A DNA stretch of 64,000 bases. Origin: Nematostella vectensis. Its lineage: Eukaryota > Cnidaria > Anthozoa > Actiniaria > Edwardsiidae. The position numbers and the translations under genes were made by a program. The DNA is taken from NCBI RefSeq assembly GCF_932526225.1, contig NC_064048.1, forward strand, positions 8,890,515 to 8,954,514, read 5' to 3'. Below the pieces are notes generated by a model, which saw only the letters and a program-made list of their open reading frames with translations, was not told the origin of the DNA and did no database searches. Below, piece by piece: positions 20,966-34,354 of this stretch. Each line of letters begins with the position of its first letter. Positions within the stretch are counted from its first letter, which is position 1.

Positions 20966-22552
20966 CTGCGACAGAAAGAGCGGGTGTTACAGATGAAACA
21001 TGACGATAAATAACGACGACATAATTATAACAACGACGGAAGTCAGAAGACGATTTAGGTGTTGGAAATTGCCGGCGAGAGCTGAGATAAAATAGCGAAT
21101 TCTCTTGCACTTTTGTTCGAGTTATTTTCATTTGTGTTACGTTGAGAATCAACCTTAACAAACGAGAAAAGCGATGAAATAATGTAACTTAAATTGTTCC
21201 TTTAAAAACGCCTGGACAAACGTTAGATGGGTAGTAAGTACCCTTAGGCGCCTAGGGTTTTTTGATCGCTTCTCTCAGTATCACAAGGAAGCGGGCAAAA
21301 CCCACTGCTTATTTGGTATTTAGCCGGCAAAAGGCTTTTAACGATGTTTCTAATTTCCTCCCCTTAAGTATAAACCTTAAATTACAAACCCACCCTTGTG
21401 TATACTCTTTGTACTATCATTACTTATGTTTGTTTTAATGAGAACTTTTATAAATTATATTTAGTGTACTAGACCACACAGGCAGGTTTACTAATAGGTT
21501 TGTTTTTGCTTGCCGGATTAGAGTCTTTTCGACGCAAAATCTTTTAAGAATTGGGATTGGAATGTAATTTTAGTTTTTTTTTTTTTTTTAGTTTTTACTT
21601 TCAGTATTTTTAAATCCACAAGGTAATAATTATTATTTGCTTGATGGTTTATCAAAACAAAAGCGTTTTAAAATCCTCCTGAGTTTATATCCATTTGAAA
21701 TACCCGAGAAAAATTCCTGAAGAATAAAACAATCTTCATTGTCGCTCCATCATCATCATCGTCAACCCTTACAGTTAACTTTTAAATTTATTTTTTTTTT
21801 AGTTTTTTTTTTTTTTATTCGCAAACTTTCGAGATTTGTTATCCTTTTCTCGTAATCAACAAAACATATTTTTCTTTGCTCGGTCAGGTCCGAGCAAGAA
21901 TCTATATTTTATTTTTCTAGGTTCTAGATTCTAAAAGACACAAAGTATAAAATAGTTACCCTCGATTATAAGTAGTTTGGGGAGAAATAAAGACATAAAT
22001 GTGTTGGAAGGAACAATGAGGAAAGCTTTAGACGTCAATCTAAAAGTTGTAAATACCAGCAGGCTAAAAAGATTAAAATCAACGATCAATTCTTGTATAA
22101 TTTCCTTGAACGTACTTTGCTTTGTAATGCAAAAGCTTCTTGGGATTTTAATCGAAAACGCACAATTACGACGGCTTTCGGCGCAGGAAAGTAATTAGCT
22201 TAGACAAGACCCTTATCAAACATAGAATCACTTCCACATATCTTTAGTCTAAACTGTTTATCAGAAGAAAAAAACTCGGCACGTAATTATTTCGAACTTA
22301 CTTCATCAAAAGAAATATTTCTAGAATGCTTGCACAAGTCAGTATAGTGGATATTTTTAGTTTTTTTATTTTATTAGCTTCGCCACAATAGGCGGGGTAG
22401 CCGCAACAACATGGCCATTTACTGCGGATATGTAGCTCACTGTTTTTTTTTTTTCTCTAGCTTAATGAAAATTCCTATAATGATAATATTTTACTGTAAT
22501 GTTAGTGTTTTATCTGCTTAGGATTTAGTCAGAACCTGAGTACATACTTTAT

Positions 22553-22866
22553 TTTTATAAGAACCTTTTTATAAGAACGCCCAGGCTGAGAGTTTACCAA
22601 ATTTTAAGATCATGCTTAGAACAGGCCGAGGCTGAGATAGCAGAATTTTTTTTTTTCTTTTTTAGTCCTGATGATTTTTTAAAATGCAGAATCGAATTGT
22701 GTTCATAGTAACAACCTCATTATTGCTAATAATTGATCATTAAGAGTAATTCTCTTCCTAATAATTCATTGAGTATTATATTCTTATATACACTAAAATT
22801 TAAAAACATCATTAAGAACATATTCGGCCCAGCCTCAACTAAAAATTAGACGTTCTTATAAAAAAG
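22553..22866. mobile_element. Foldback MITE (TTTTTATAAGAACG ends)
   Basis: The left region TTTTTATAAGAACGCCCAGG-CTGAG opposes the right region CTCAACTAAAAATTAGACGT-TCTTATAAAAA. The left end is itself partly duplicated (TTTTTATAAGAACC then TTTTTATAAGAACG). No coding capacity. Exact ends are uncertain. Confidence 0.6.
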
Positions 22867-23632
22867 AGTGTATTTCGTGAACAACGTGTCGTAATTTTGG
22901 CTCCTCAAACTGGGATGCACTGTTTCAAGCTAATAGAAGTGCTGCTTTGTTTAGATTAAGGAAAGCCGAAAATAATCGAAATGAGATTACTTTCACAATC
23001 AAGAATAATAGCAAGAGGGAACTTGCCTATGAGAAAACCGCCTTATGCATCATTGGAAGCCTAGCTGGTCCCTTAAATACTTCCCCTTTAAATCTTATCT
23101 CTCTCCGAGCTGAAACCATCATTTATGCGACGGCTACTCTTGATGGCATTCAGGTATTAATTCTAAATAATGGAAAAGCAGCCTTGAAAGTTACCATACC
23201 CATCATAGTAACAAGGCTAAATGTGATTTGAGTAAAGGAATTGTTCCTCTCGACTCAAAGACTATTCATGCTCGAGTAATCATTGTAAAACTTTTCCCAT
23301 CATGAGCGGCTCTGAGACGATTTTATAGCTGTACTGTCCATTATCTCAGGCATTATGAGGCTAACAGCTGTTTGACAATCTCAGACCTTCGATGTGATGA
23401 CTGTTATTCTGTATACTTCTTTTTTGTTGTTTGTTAATTGATATTTCTGAAAACGGTCCACCTGCCTGTTCTCGACCAATTAAAGCCTCTCGCGGGTAAC
23501 TGTTTTCAAAAATTCGCTCAAATTGAAAACCGCTTAGTAGCCCACAAAAGCGAGAGATCTATCTGACCTGTTGCAAATATAATGCTTCTAGTTTGCAAAT
23601 TCATAAATAAATTTGAGATATTAGGGTGATTT

Positions 23633-23843
23633 AGATCCACGACGCCGGCAAGAGGACGCCGCCTCATGCACGTTCGATTACGCGCACGCTAATTTTTGCC
23701 GGCGTCCCGTCCTGAAGAGGACGTGAAAAAGCAAGAAATGTCGTCCTGAACAGGACGCGACGCCGGCAAGAAAAGCGTGCGGGCGCAATCGAACGTGCGC
23801 GAGGCGGCGTCTTCTTGCCGGCGTCGTGGATCTAAATCACCCT
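23633..23843. mobile_element. Foldback MITE with long GC-rich terminal inverted repeats
   Basis: Ends are AGGGTGATTTAGATCCACGA-CGCCGGCAAGA and its inverse TCTTGCCGGCGTCGTGGATC-TAAATCACCCT, over 30 bp of perfect pairing, bounding 211 bases. ATT flanks both sides, a possible 3-bp target-site duplication as in PIF/Harbinger elements. The interior also pairs (GAACGTGC against GCACGTTC) and repeats GTCCTGAA.AGGACG. Much more GC-rich and CpG-rich than its surroundings, which suggests recent insertion. Confidence 0.88.
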
Positions 23844-24763
23844 ATTATTAATCGGCGAGGCGCCATACACGTGCAAATAAAATCGCATTTTAGGGGTTTT
23901 TGTACAAAGTCAAAAAACCTTCTAGTTGCAAACCACTCCATTTTGCGTATATGAGGTCAGTCCAACTTGATGTCTTATATGACAAGCGGACAACCGAATC
24001 GATTTCTAGGAAATATCGAAGAGTAAGTTAGAGATTGGCACTCGATATTTTTCGATACTTTTCAGTAAAGTAATCGATTGGGTGGTCCAGAACGGCTGAG
24101 AGGAGACTAATTATTTCTGGGCGCTGAATACGAGAAATAACAAGCTCTGACAATAACAGAAAGCAAACTTATTGAAAAGGAGGGTCTCTATTAAAATAAG
24201 ATTATAATGTTTATGATAAAGTGGATAGAAGGTTAAGGAAATCGTTACGGAAATGGGATTATCTTTTTTGGAAATGATTAAATGTTCTTAATATTTGTCC
24301 CCTAGTTCAAGAAGTGCAGAAATTAAATTTTCTTGAGGAAAATAAGACGAACCTGGCCAGCAAAAAAACAAAACACATTCAACTCTGATTAAAACATAAC
24401 TATGTGACACAATAGAACGCATATTCGTGAAGGAAAGGCAAGTCAAGGTTAGAAAAAAGTACATCAAGACTGGAAATATAAACAATACGATGCAAAAAAA
24501 AAACAAGCGGGCAAGAAAATGCTAAATGAAAAGGCTAAAATAGTAACGAGTAGAAAAGGCTGAAATAGTAATAAGTATTTCATGAGTAATTTAAGATTTG
24601 TCGATTCTTTTTGTAGGAGAAAAAGATAATCGATGTTAAAAACGAATTTTCCAAACTTCTTATTGTAGCGGCAGTCCGTTGTTGCTTTTTGCGGTCTTGC
24701 GGTGATTTTCGCGTTTAAAGAAAATATAAATCAAAAGAAACAGCAAAAAGTCAAAGAACTTAC

Positions 24764-24800
24764 TTGAACGATGATGAGCAGCCTTCTGAGAAAATCCTCA
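24764..24800 (-). other. RWamide-A non-coding exon 1 (approximate 5' end)
   Basis: Starts about 30 bases downstream of the TATA box and ends TCGTTCAA before GTAAGT. It contains no ATG. The transcription start is inferred from the TATA position. Confidence 0.6.
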
Positions 24801-24828
24801 AGTTGTACCTCATCCAGCGCAAAGGCGG

Positions 24829-24836
24829 TTTATATA
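24829..24836 (-). promoter_or_regulatory. TATA box of RWamide-A
   Basis: TATATAAACCGCC on the minus strand. The same TATATAA(A)CC form precedes exon 1 of genes B and C. An ATTGGCCG (CCAAT-box-like, inverted) motif lies just upstream. Confidence 0.7.
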
Positions 24837-24868
24837 ACACTCTCGGCCAATCAAAGTAATTATCCCCC

Positions 24869-24878
24869 GTCACGTGAC
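24869..24878. promoter_or_regulatory. Perfect palindromic E-box GTCACGTGAC in the RWamide-A promoter
   Basis: A 10-bp palindrome about 33 bases upstream of the TATA box. It fits the preferred site of USF/MITF/TFEB-type bHLH-zip factors. Its central GTCACGTG also occurs in the satellite units beginning about 2.9 kb further upstream of this gene. Confidence 0.55.
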
Positions 24879-27742
24879 TAACACTGCAATAACTTTCCAA
24901 TAAAAGCCGTATTAAGCGTGTTAATCGCTTGCTTTCAGATCCGGGGAACTCCCTAATGGGGCATCTCAGTCACATCACGTTTATTTCCTCTGTTTTGTGT
25001 TCTCGTATTATCACAAATGCCGGGTCTCATTAGCGAACCCACTGTCGTTTATTTAATGCTCTTTGCTTTCTCGTTATCGGATAACTAAAGTTTTTAGTTT
25101 CTATAAGTTTTATTTTAAGGAAGCCGATCAGTATTTATATCTGTTTACTGTGCTGGTTATTTCATATCCTTCAACATGTTTTTGCGTTCCTGTCTTAGAT
25201 GTTTAGCAGGAGTGGAAATGAAAAAAGGAAGTAAAAATGAAAAAAAAATGCTTTCTTTTTTTTCTTTGAAGCCTCCTTTTGCTCTGGTGGTTTTATTTGC
25301 GTTTCAAACTGGTTACAAGAATTAAGCAGAAGAGTGTACGAATAAAAATCAACCCTTTCATCAAGAAATCAATAAAAGCGGGTATTTTAAAGGAAAATAA
25401 GTGGTAGCGAAGTTTATCAATTTAAGAATATCTTTGCCGTTAATTGCACATGATATTCTTACCACTATTGTGCCCCGCTAATATATCTGGGAAATCATTT
25501 TCTCATCGTTTTTTTTGTGGATGAGTTACTCTGATAGGCGCTTGATGACGCGTCAAAGACACGATTCTTGTGAGTAAGGTAGAATAGTTTTGACCAAACT
25601 TATCCCTCTTAAACTCTTCCTTTCCTCGATTCTACATGAATATTGTACATATAAACGTTACGTAACTGAAGATTCTCGAAAAAACACGGTATTACCTTTA
25701 CTTCACAGTCAAACTTTAGAACTAGCAAAATATATATTTTGACAACATCAATTCATAAATCTGATTTCAAACGGGAATTTGGCTTTGTTTAAGACTGGTT
25801 TGCAAATGGTGCGCTTGTTTTTAAAAGAAGCTAAAGTTTAGAAAGTTAATTTTTATTAATACCTACCTACTATTTTCGCACATAGACACAAATTAAATAC
25901 GTCATGAAATTAATTGGTTTTATTTTATCTCGGTCAATACAATGACCTGTGCGCTAGAATACTCTAACAACTGTTTTAAAGTACGCTCCCTTTTACCGGT
26001 TAAGGAGCGATTACAAGCAAAGACAAATGCGCCATTTACGTATTAGCTTTTAGTTTCCTAGATGTCTAGCATTTTGGGTAATGAAAAGCAAAAAGATTTC
26101 CCGAAAGGTCTTCCACGTGAACGTTAAATTATAAAGAAGAATTGCGTTCGGCACACAACCCTGAAGAACTTCACATGTGGCGCCGGTGCGAGTCGCAAGT
26201 CAGCATTAGTTTACTTTACTCTACAGTCCGTTGCGTTCTTTATGCGAAATCAAGTGAAGTTATTTTTAAAATAAGTCGCTGGTGAACAATCTAGAACGGC
26301 CTTAATGAAATAAGCACTTTAAATCTGCCTTAACCTGGAAAAAATATGAGCAGATAAAAGTTGTAGACTACAGTGTTTTTTGTTTGTTTGTTTAGAATTG
26401 GGATTTTCATTTAGAAAACTGAGAATAAAAGACACATCATATATTTTGCTTGACACTACGCACTTTAGATAACTACGTATTGCTGTTTTTTCCTGACAAA
26501 ATTCTCCAACGACAAACTTTAAAAAATAAATAATAAAAAATAATCGGCTAGTTAAATTGTCCCTTTAACAATTTTTAAGGTTTCTTTGACGATCTGGATT
26601 GGAATTCAGCTATTAAACATTAAAGAACAGAAGACTCTTCGTAGAACCATTCCATGTGAACTAAACGTGACAAAACAATTACAAAGGGTTTAGATACGTC
26701 TCAACCGTAAGCTTATGGGCCAAAGCTGCCGAAGGTTTGTTACGGCTAGTAAATTTCGAACCAATATAATAAAGATTTCTTTTGGTATCTTAACATTTCG
26801 AACTTATATGGCGCCAAAAGGCTAAGCTGGGAGGAAAGTTAAGACACGCAAAAGATGAATCGATTTTTTACAGCTACATAGGTAACTTTCACATATAAGT
26901 GGAATAGTAGATGGTGTCCCTGAGGGTTTATACCCTAGAACACTAAATTCGATTTAGAGCCTCCGTTTTGAGAGTACGAATTTATTTATTCTATTTCATT
27001 TATTCTATTTATATCGCAAGTGTTAAAATAATGTAAGCAGCCTTTTGATCAGCTCGTATGCTATAACAAATCATACCTCAAACTTCAAACAAACTAGAAT
27101 GAACAAGAATAAAACTTCCTTTTAATTAACTAAAAAAAACTATAAATCTACGCACATTTTGTTCGTATTTCCGCTATCACGGTGCATTTTCCCGATACTG
27201 AGGCCAGGTGTGCAAAGTTTCACGAGCTCAAATCCTAAATCTTGTTGATGCTAATAGACTTGAAGGCAACACGGAAACACCACATTCATTATTGAAACCT
27301 TTGTTATATTACTTCGCAGCCCAGGCCCGCGTTTGAATGAATGTCGTACTAATTGACTTAGATTTCAAATATCCTGTCCCTATTATGAAGGATACCAAAG
27401 ATAACATGTTGTTCGGATTATCTGGAGTGATTTGTTAGGCGCCGCGTCCCTTTCGTGCGCCTTGGACCTAATATATGAAAATGTGTGCTCTTTTGTATGT
27501 TGCAATTATGCATGGGCTTCCGGTATACTCATATACGTCTTAGAGTGGAGTGAATACCATTTGTATAAAAATAAGAATTGTTTTTGAAAACGTAACACCA
27601 TTGCATACTTTTTTTTATCATAAAGCTGCAGTGCATGGTCAGAGAAATTATAAATATTATACACAGCAATTTACGCAACACAAAACCCAAAGCCTTTTGA
27701 GCATCAAAATTAAAATCATTAACATGTCGCACAAAATTATGT
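24879..27742. other. Upstream flank of RWamide-A, no gene seen
   Basis: AT-rich DNA with T- and A-runs and no coding frame I support. It lies between the RWamide-A promoter and the 30-bp satellite. Confidence 0.5.
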
Positions 27743-30700
27743 AAAACATAAACTTATTGCGCACAGTCACGTGTACCATAAACCTATTACGTACAGTCAC
27801 GTGTACCATAGACCTATTACGCACAGTCACGTGTACCATAGACCTATAACGCACAGTCACGTGTACCATAAACCTATTGCGCTCAGTCACGTGTACCATA
27901 CACCTATTACGCACAGTCACGTGTACCATAGACCTATAACGCAAAGTCACGTGTACCATAAACCTATTGCGCACAGCCACGTGTACCATAAACCTATTAC
28001 GCACAGTCACGTGTACTATAGACCTATTACGCACAGTCACGTGTACCATAAACCTATTACGTACAGTCACGTGTACCATAGACCTATTACGCACAGTCAC
28101 GTGTACAATAGACCTATTACGCACAGTCACGTGTCCCATAAAGCTATTGCGCACAGCCACGTGTACCATACACCTATTGCGAACAGCCACGTGTACCATA
28201 CACCTATTACGTACAGTCACGTGTACCATAGACCTATTACGCACAGTCACGTGTACCATAGACCTATTGCGCACAGTCACGTGTACTATAGACCTATTGC
28301 GCACAGCCACGTGTACTATAAACCTATTGCGCACAGCCACGTGTACCATAGACCTATTACGCACAGCCACGTGTACTATAAACCTATTACGCACAGTCAC
28401 GTGTACCATACACCTATTGCGCACAGCCACGTGTACCATAAACCTATTACGCACAGCCACGTGTACCATAGACCTATTGCGCACAGTCACGTGTACCATA
28501 AACCTATTACGCACAGTCACGTGTACTATAAACCTATTGCGCACAGCCACGTGTACCATAAACCTATTGCGCACAGCCACGTGTACCATAAACCTATTGC
28601 GCTCAGTCACGTGTACCATACACCTATTGCGCACAGTCACGTGTACCATAAACCTATTGCGCACAGCCACGTGTACCATACACCTATTGCGCACAGCCAC
28701 GTGTACCATACACCTATTGCGCACAGTCACGTGTACCATAAACCTATTGCGCACAGCCACGTGTACCATACACCTATTGCGCACAGTCACGTGTACCATA
28801 AACCTATTGCGCACAGCCACGTGTACCATACACCTATTGCGCACAGTCACGTGTACCATAAACCTATTGCGCACAGCCACGTGTACCATAAACCTATTGC
28901 GCACAGCCACGTGTACCATAAACCTATTGCGCACAGCCACGTGTACCATACACCTATTGCGCACAGCCACGTGTACCATAAACCTATTGCGCACAGCCAC
29001 GTGTACCATACACCTATTGCGCACAGCCACGTGTACCATAAACCTATTACGCACAGTCACGTGTACCATAAACTTATTGCGCACAGTCACGTGTACCATA
29101 CACCTATTGCGCACAGCCACGTGTACCATAAACCTATTGCGCACAGTCACGTGTACTATAAACCTATTGCGCACAGTCACGTGTACCATAAACCTATTGC
29201 GCAAAGTCACGTGTACCATACACCTATTGCGCACAGTCACGTGTACCATACACCTATTACGCACAGTCACGTGTACCATAAACTTATTGCGCACAGTCAC
29301 GTGTACCATACACCTATTGCGCACAGCCACGTGTACCATAAACCTATTGCGCACAGTCACGTGTACCATAAACCTATTGCGCACAGTCACGTGTACCATA
29401 CACCTATTGCGCACAGTCACGTGTACCATACACCTATTGCGCACAGTCACGTGTACCATACACCTATTGCGCACAGCCACGTGTACCATAAATCTATTGC
29501 GCACAGCCACGTGTACCATAAACCTATTACGCACAGTCACGTGTACCATAAACTTATTGCGCACAGTCACGTGTACCATACACCTATTGCGCACAGCCAC
29601 GTGTACCATAAACCTATTGCGCACAGTCACGTGTACCATAAACCTATTGCGCACAGTCACGTGTACCATACACCTATTGCGCACAGTCACGTGTACCATA
29701 CACCTATTGCGCACAGTCACGTGTACCATACACCTATTACGCACAGTCACGTGTACCATAAACCTATTGCGAACAGTCACGTGTACCATAGACCTATTAC
29801 GCACAGTCACGTGTACAATAGACCTATTACGCACAGCCACGTGTACCATAAACCTATTGCGCTCAGTCACGTGTACAATAGACCTGTTACGCACAGTCAC
29901 GTGTACCATAGGCCTATTGCACACAGCCACGTGTACCATAAACCTATTGCGCACAGCCACGTGTACCATAAACCTATTGCGCTCAGTCACGTGTACCATA
30001 GACCTATTGCGCACAGTCACGTGTACAATAAACCTATTGCGCACAGCCACGTGTACCATAAACCTATTGCGCACAGCCACGTGTACCATAAACCTATTGC
30101 GCACAGTCACGTGTACCATACACCTATTGCGCACAGTCACGTGTACCATACACCTATTACGCACAGTCACGTGTACCATAAACCTATTGCGAACAGTCAC
30201 GTGTACCATAGACCTATTACGCACAGTCACGTGTACAATAGACCTATTACGCACAGCCACGTGTACCATAAACCTATTGCGCTCAGTCACGTGTACAATA
30301 GACCTGTTACGCACAGTCACGTGTACCATAGGCCTATTGCACACAGCCACGTGTACCATAAACCTATTGCGCACAGCCACGTGTACCATAAACCTATTGC
30401 GCACAGTCACGTGTACCATACACCTATTGCGCACAGTCACGTGTACCATACACCTATTACGCACAGTCACGTGTACCATAAACCTATTGCGAACAGTCAC
30501 GTGTACCATAGACCTATTACGCACAGTCACGTGTACAATAGACCTATTACGCACAGCCACGTGTACCATAAACCTATTGCGCTCAGTCACGTGTACAATA
30601 GACCTGTTACGCACAGTCACGTGTACCATAGGCCTATTGCACACAGCCACGTGTACCATAAACCTATTGCGCACAGCCACGTGTACCATAAACCTATTGC

Positions 30701-33700
30701 GCTCAGTCACGTGTACTATACACCTATTACGCACAGTCACGTGTACCATAAACCTATTGCGCACAGCCACGTGTACCATAAACCTATTGCGCACAGTCAC
30801 GTGTACCATACACCTATTGCGCACAGCCACGTGTACCATAAACCTATTGCGCACAGCCACGTGTACGATAAACCTATTGCGCACAGTCACGTGTACAATA
30901 AACCTATTGCGCACAGCCACGTGTACCATAAACCTATTGCGCACAGCCACGTGTACCATAAACCTATTGCGCTCAGCCACGTGCACCATAAACCTATTAC
31001 GCACAGCCACGTGTACCATAAACCTATTGCGCTCAGTCACGTGTACTATAAACCTATTGCGCACAGTCACGTGTACCATAAACCTATTGCGAACAGTCAC
31101 GTGTACCATACACCTATTACGCACAGTCACGTGTACCATAAACCTATTGCGAACAGTCACGTGTACCATAGACCTATTACGCACAGTCACGTGTACAATA
31201 GACCTATTGCGCACAGCCACGTGTACCATAAACCTATTGCGCTCAGTCACGTGTACCATAGACCTATTGCGCACAGTCACGTGTATAATAAATCTATTGC
31301 GCACAGTCACGTGTACCATACACCTATTGCGCACAGTCACGTGTACCATAAACCTATTACGCACAGCCACGTGTACCATAAACCTATTGCGCACAGTCAC
31401 GTGTACCATAAACCTATTGCGCACAGCCACGTGTACCATAAACCTGTTACGCACAGTCACGTGTACCATAAACCTATTGCGCACAGTCACGTGTACAATA
31501 GACCTATTACGCACAGTCACGTGTACTATACACCTATTACGCACAGTCACGTGTACCATACACCTATTACGCACAGCCACGTGTACCATAAACCTATTGC
31601 GCTCAGTGACGTGTACCATAAACCTATTGCGCACAGTCACGTGTACCATACACCTATTGCGCACAGCCACGTGTACCATAAACCTATTGCGCACAGCCAC
31701 GTGTACCATAAACCTATTACGCACAGTCACGTGTTTCATAAACCTATTACGCACAGCCACGTGTACCATAAACCTATTGCGCACAGCCACGTGTACCATA
31801 CACCTATTACGCACAGTCACGTGTACCATAGACCTATTGCGCACAGTCACGTGTACCATAAACCTATTGCGCACAGCCACGTGTACCATAAACCTATTAC
31901 GCACAGTCACGTGTACCATAAACCTATTACGCACAGCCACGTGTACCATAAACCTATTGCGCACAGTCACGTGTACCATAAACCTATTGCGCACAGTCAC
32001 GTGTACCATAAACCTATTACGCATAGTCACGTGTACTATAAACCTATTACGCACAGTCACGTGTACTATAAACCTATTACGCACAGTCACGTGTACCATA
32101 AACCTATTGCGCACAGTCACGTGTACCATAAACCTATTGCGCACAGCCACGTGTACCATAAACCTATTGCGCACAGTCACGTGTACCATAAACCTATTGC
32201 GCACAGTCACGTGTACCATAAACCTATTGCGCACAGTCACGTGTACCATAAACCTATTGCGCACAGTCACGTGTACCATAAACCTATTGCGCACAGCCAC
32301 GTGTACCATAAACCTATTGCGCACAGTCACGTGTACCATAAACCTATTGCGCACAGTCACGTGTACCATAGACCTATTGCGCACAGCCACGTGTACCATA
32401 GACCTATTGCGCACAGCCACGTGTACCATAAACCTATTGCGCACAGCCACGTGTACCATAGACCTATTGCGCACAGCCACGTGTACCATAGACCTATTGC
32501 GCACAGCCACGTGTACCATAGACCTATTGCGCACAGTCACGTGTACCATAAACCTATTGCGCACAGTCACGTGTACCATAAACCTATTGCGCTCAGCCAC
32601 GTGTACCATAAACCTATTACGCACAGCCACGTGTACCATAAACCTATTGCGCTCAGCCACGTGTACCATAAACCTATTACGCACAGCCACGTGTACCATA
32701 AACCTATTACGCACAGCCACGTGTACCATACACCTATTGCGCACAGTCACGTGTACCATAGACCTATTGCGCACAGTCACGTGTACCATAAACCTATTGC
32801 GCACAGTCACGTGTACCATAAACCTATTGCGCTCAGCCACGTGTACCATAAACCTATTACGCACAGCCACGTGTACCATAAACCTATTGCGCACAGCCAC
32901 GTGTACCATAAACCTATTGCGCACAGCCACGTGTACCATAAACCTATTACGCACAGTCACGTGTACCATAGGCCTATTGCACACAGCCACGTGTACCATA
33001 GACCTATTGCGCACAGTCACGTGTACCATAAACCTATTGCGCACAGTCACGTGTACCATAAACCTATTGCGCACAGTCACGTGTACCATACACCTATTGC
33101 GCACAGCCACGTGTACCATAAACCTATTACGCACAGTCACGTGTACCATAAACCTATTGCGCACAGTCACGTGTACCATAAACCTATTGCGCACAGTCAC
33201 GTGTACCATAAACCTATTACGCACAGTCACGTGTACCATAAACCTATTGCGCACAGTCACGTGTACCATAGACCTATTGCGCACAGTCACGTGTACCATA
33301 GACCTATTGCGCACAGTCACGTGTACCATAGACCTATTGCGCACAGTCACGTGTACCATAGACCTGTTGCGCACAGTCACGTGTACCATAAACCTATTGC
33401 GCACAGTCAAGTGTACCATACACCTATTGCGCATAGTCACGTGTACTATAAACCTATTGCGCACAGCCACGTGTACCATAAACCTATTGCGCACAGTCAC
33501 GTGTACCATACACCTATTGCGCATAGTCACGTGTACCATACACCTATTGCGCACAGTCACGTGTACCATAAACCTATTGCGCACAGTCACGTGTACCATA
33601 AACCTATTGCGCACAGTCACGTGTATCATAAACCTATTGCGCACAGTCACGTGTACCATAAACCTATTGCGCACAGTCACGTGTATTATAAACCTATTGC

Positions 33701-34276
33701 GCACAGTCACGTGTACCATAAACCTATTGCGCTCAGCCACGTGTACCATAAACCTATTGCGCACAGTCACGTGTACCATAAACCTATTGCGCACAGTCAC
33801 GTGTACCATAAACCTATTGCGCACAGTCACGTGTACCATAAACCTATTGCGCACAGTCACGTGTACCATAGACCTATTGCGCACAGTCACGTGTACCATA
33901 GACCTATTACGCACAGTCAAGTGTACCATAGACCTGTTACGCACAGCCACGTGTACCATAGACCTATTGCGCACAGTCACGTGTACCATAGACCTGTTAC
34001 GCACAGTCACGTGTACCATAGACCTATTGCGCACAGCCACGTGTACCATAAACCTATTGCGCACAGTCACGTGTACAATAAACCTATTGCGCACAGCCAC
34101 GTGTACCATAGACCTATTGCGCACAGTCACGTGTACCATAGACCTATTGCGCACAGTCACGTGTACCATAGACCTATTGCGCACAGCCACGTGTACCATA
34201 CACCTATTGCGCACAGCCACGTGTACCATACACCTATTGCGCACAGCCACGTGTACCATAGACCTATTGCGCTCAT
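27743..34276. repeat. 30-bp E-box satellite, about 217 units
   Basis: The unit is ACCTATTGCGCACAGTCACG followed by TGTACCATAA. From 27781 to 34261 the units keep exact 30-base register, with no net insertion or deletion over 6.5 kb. Variation is confined to a few positions: A/G/C before ACCTATT, TTG/TTA, CAGT/CAGC, GCGCA/GCGCT/GCGAA, and ACC/ACT/ACA before ATA. All but a handful of units keep CACGTG (exceptions near 31609, 33409 and 33919). Since 30 is a multiple of three and the unit lacks stops in several frames, it yields 2100-2250-codon open frames on both strands. I treat these as by-products. No unique spacers, so it is not a CRISPR array. Confidence 0.98.
30061..30660. repeat. 300-bp higher-order repeat within the satellite
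   Basis: The ten-unit block 30061-30360 recurs at 30361-30660. Marker variants appear in the same order: GCGAACAGT, TACAATA, GCGCTCAGT, GACCTGTTACG and GGCCTATTGCACACAG. Most of it also occurs at 29701-29940. Such identity points to recent unequal exchange or segmental amplification inside the array. Confidence 0.88.
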
Positions 34277-34354
34277 TCGCTAGTGTTTGCCGGGTTCTAG
34301 TTTTTAAGTCATATTTTAATAAGATGTGCGATACGCCGAATCTTATGTTAGGGT

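Larger units (their letters stand above)
20966..24763 (-). other. RWamide-A intron 1 (about 3.8 kb)
   Basis: Bounded by donor GTAAGT (24763 downward) and acceptor CAG (20966-20968) on the minus strand. It is AT-rich and holds two foldback transposons (22553-22866 and 23633-23843). The 94-codon frame at 22947-23231 lacks an ATG start and I do not support it. Confidence 0.7.

Noticed and set aside
22947-23231. 94-codon frame in RWamide-A intron 1
   Set aside because: Begins at a non-ATG codon, has no recognisable feature, and sits inside an intron.
27743-34276. CRISPR-like 30-bp repeat array
   Set aside because: Units abut with no unique spacers, no cas genes are present and the DNA is eukaryotic.
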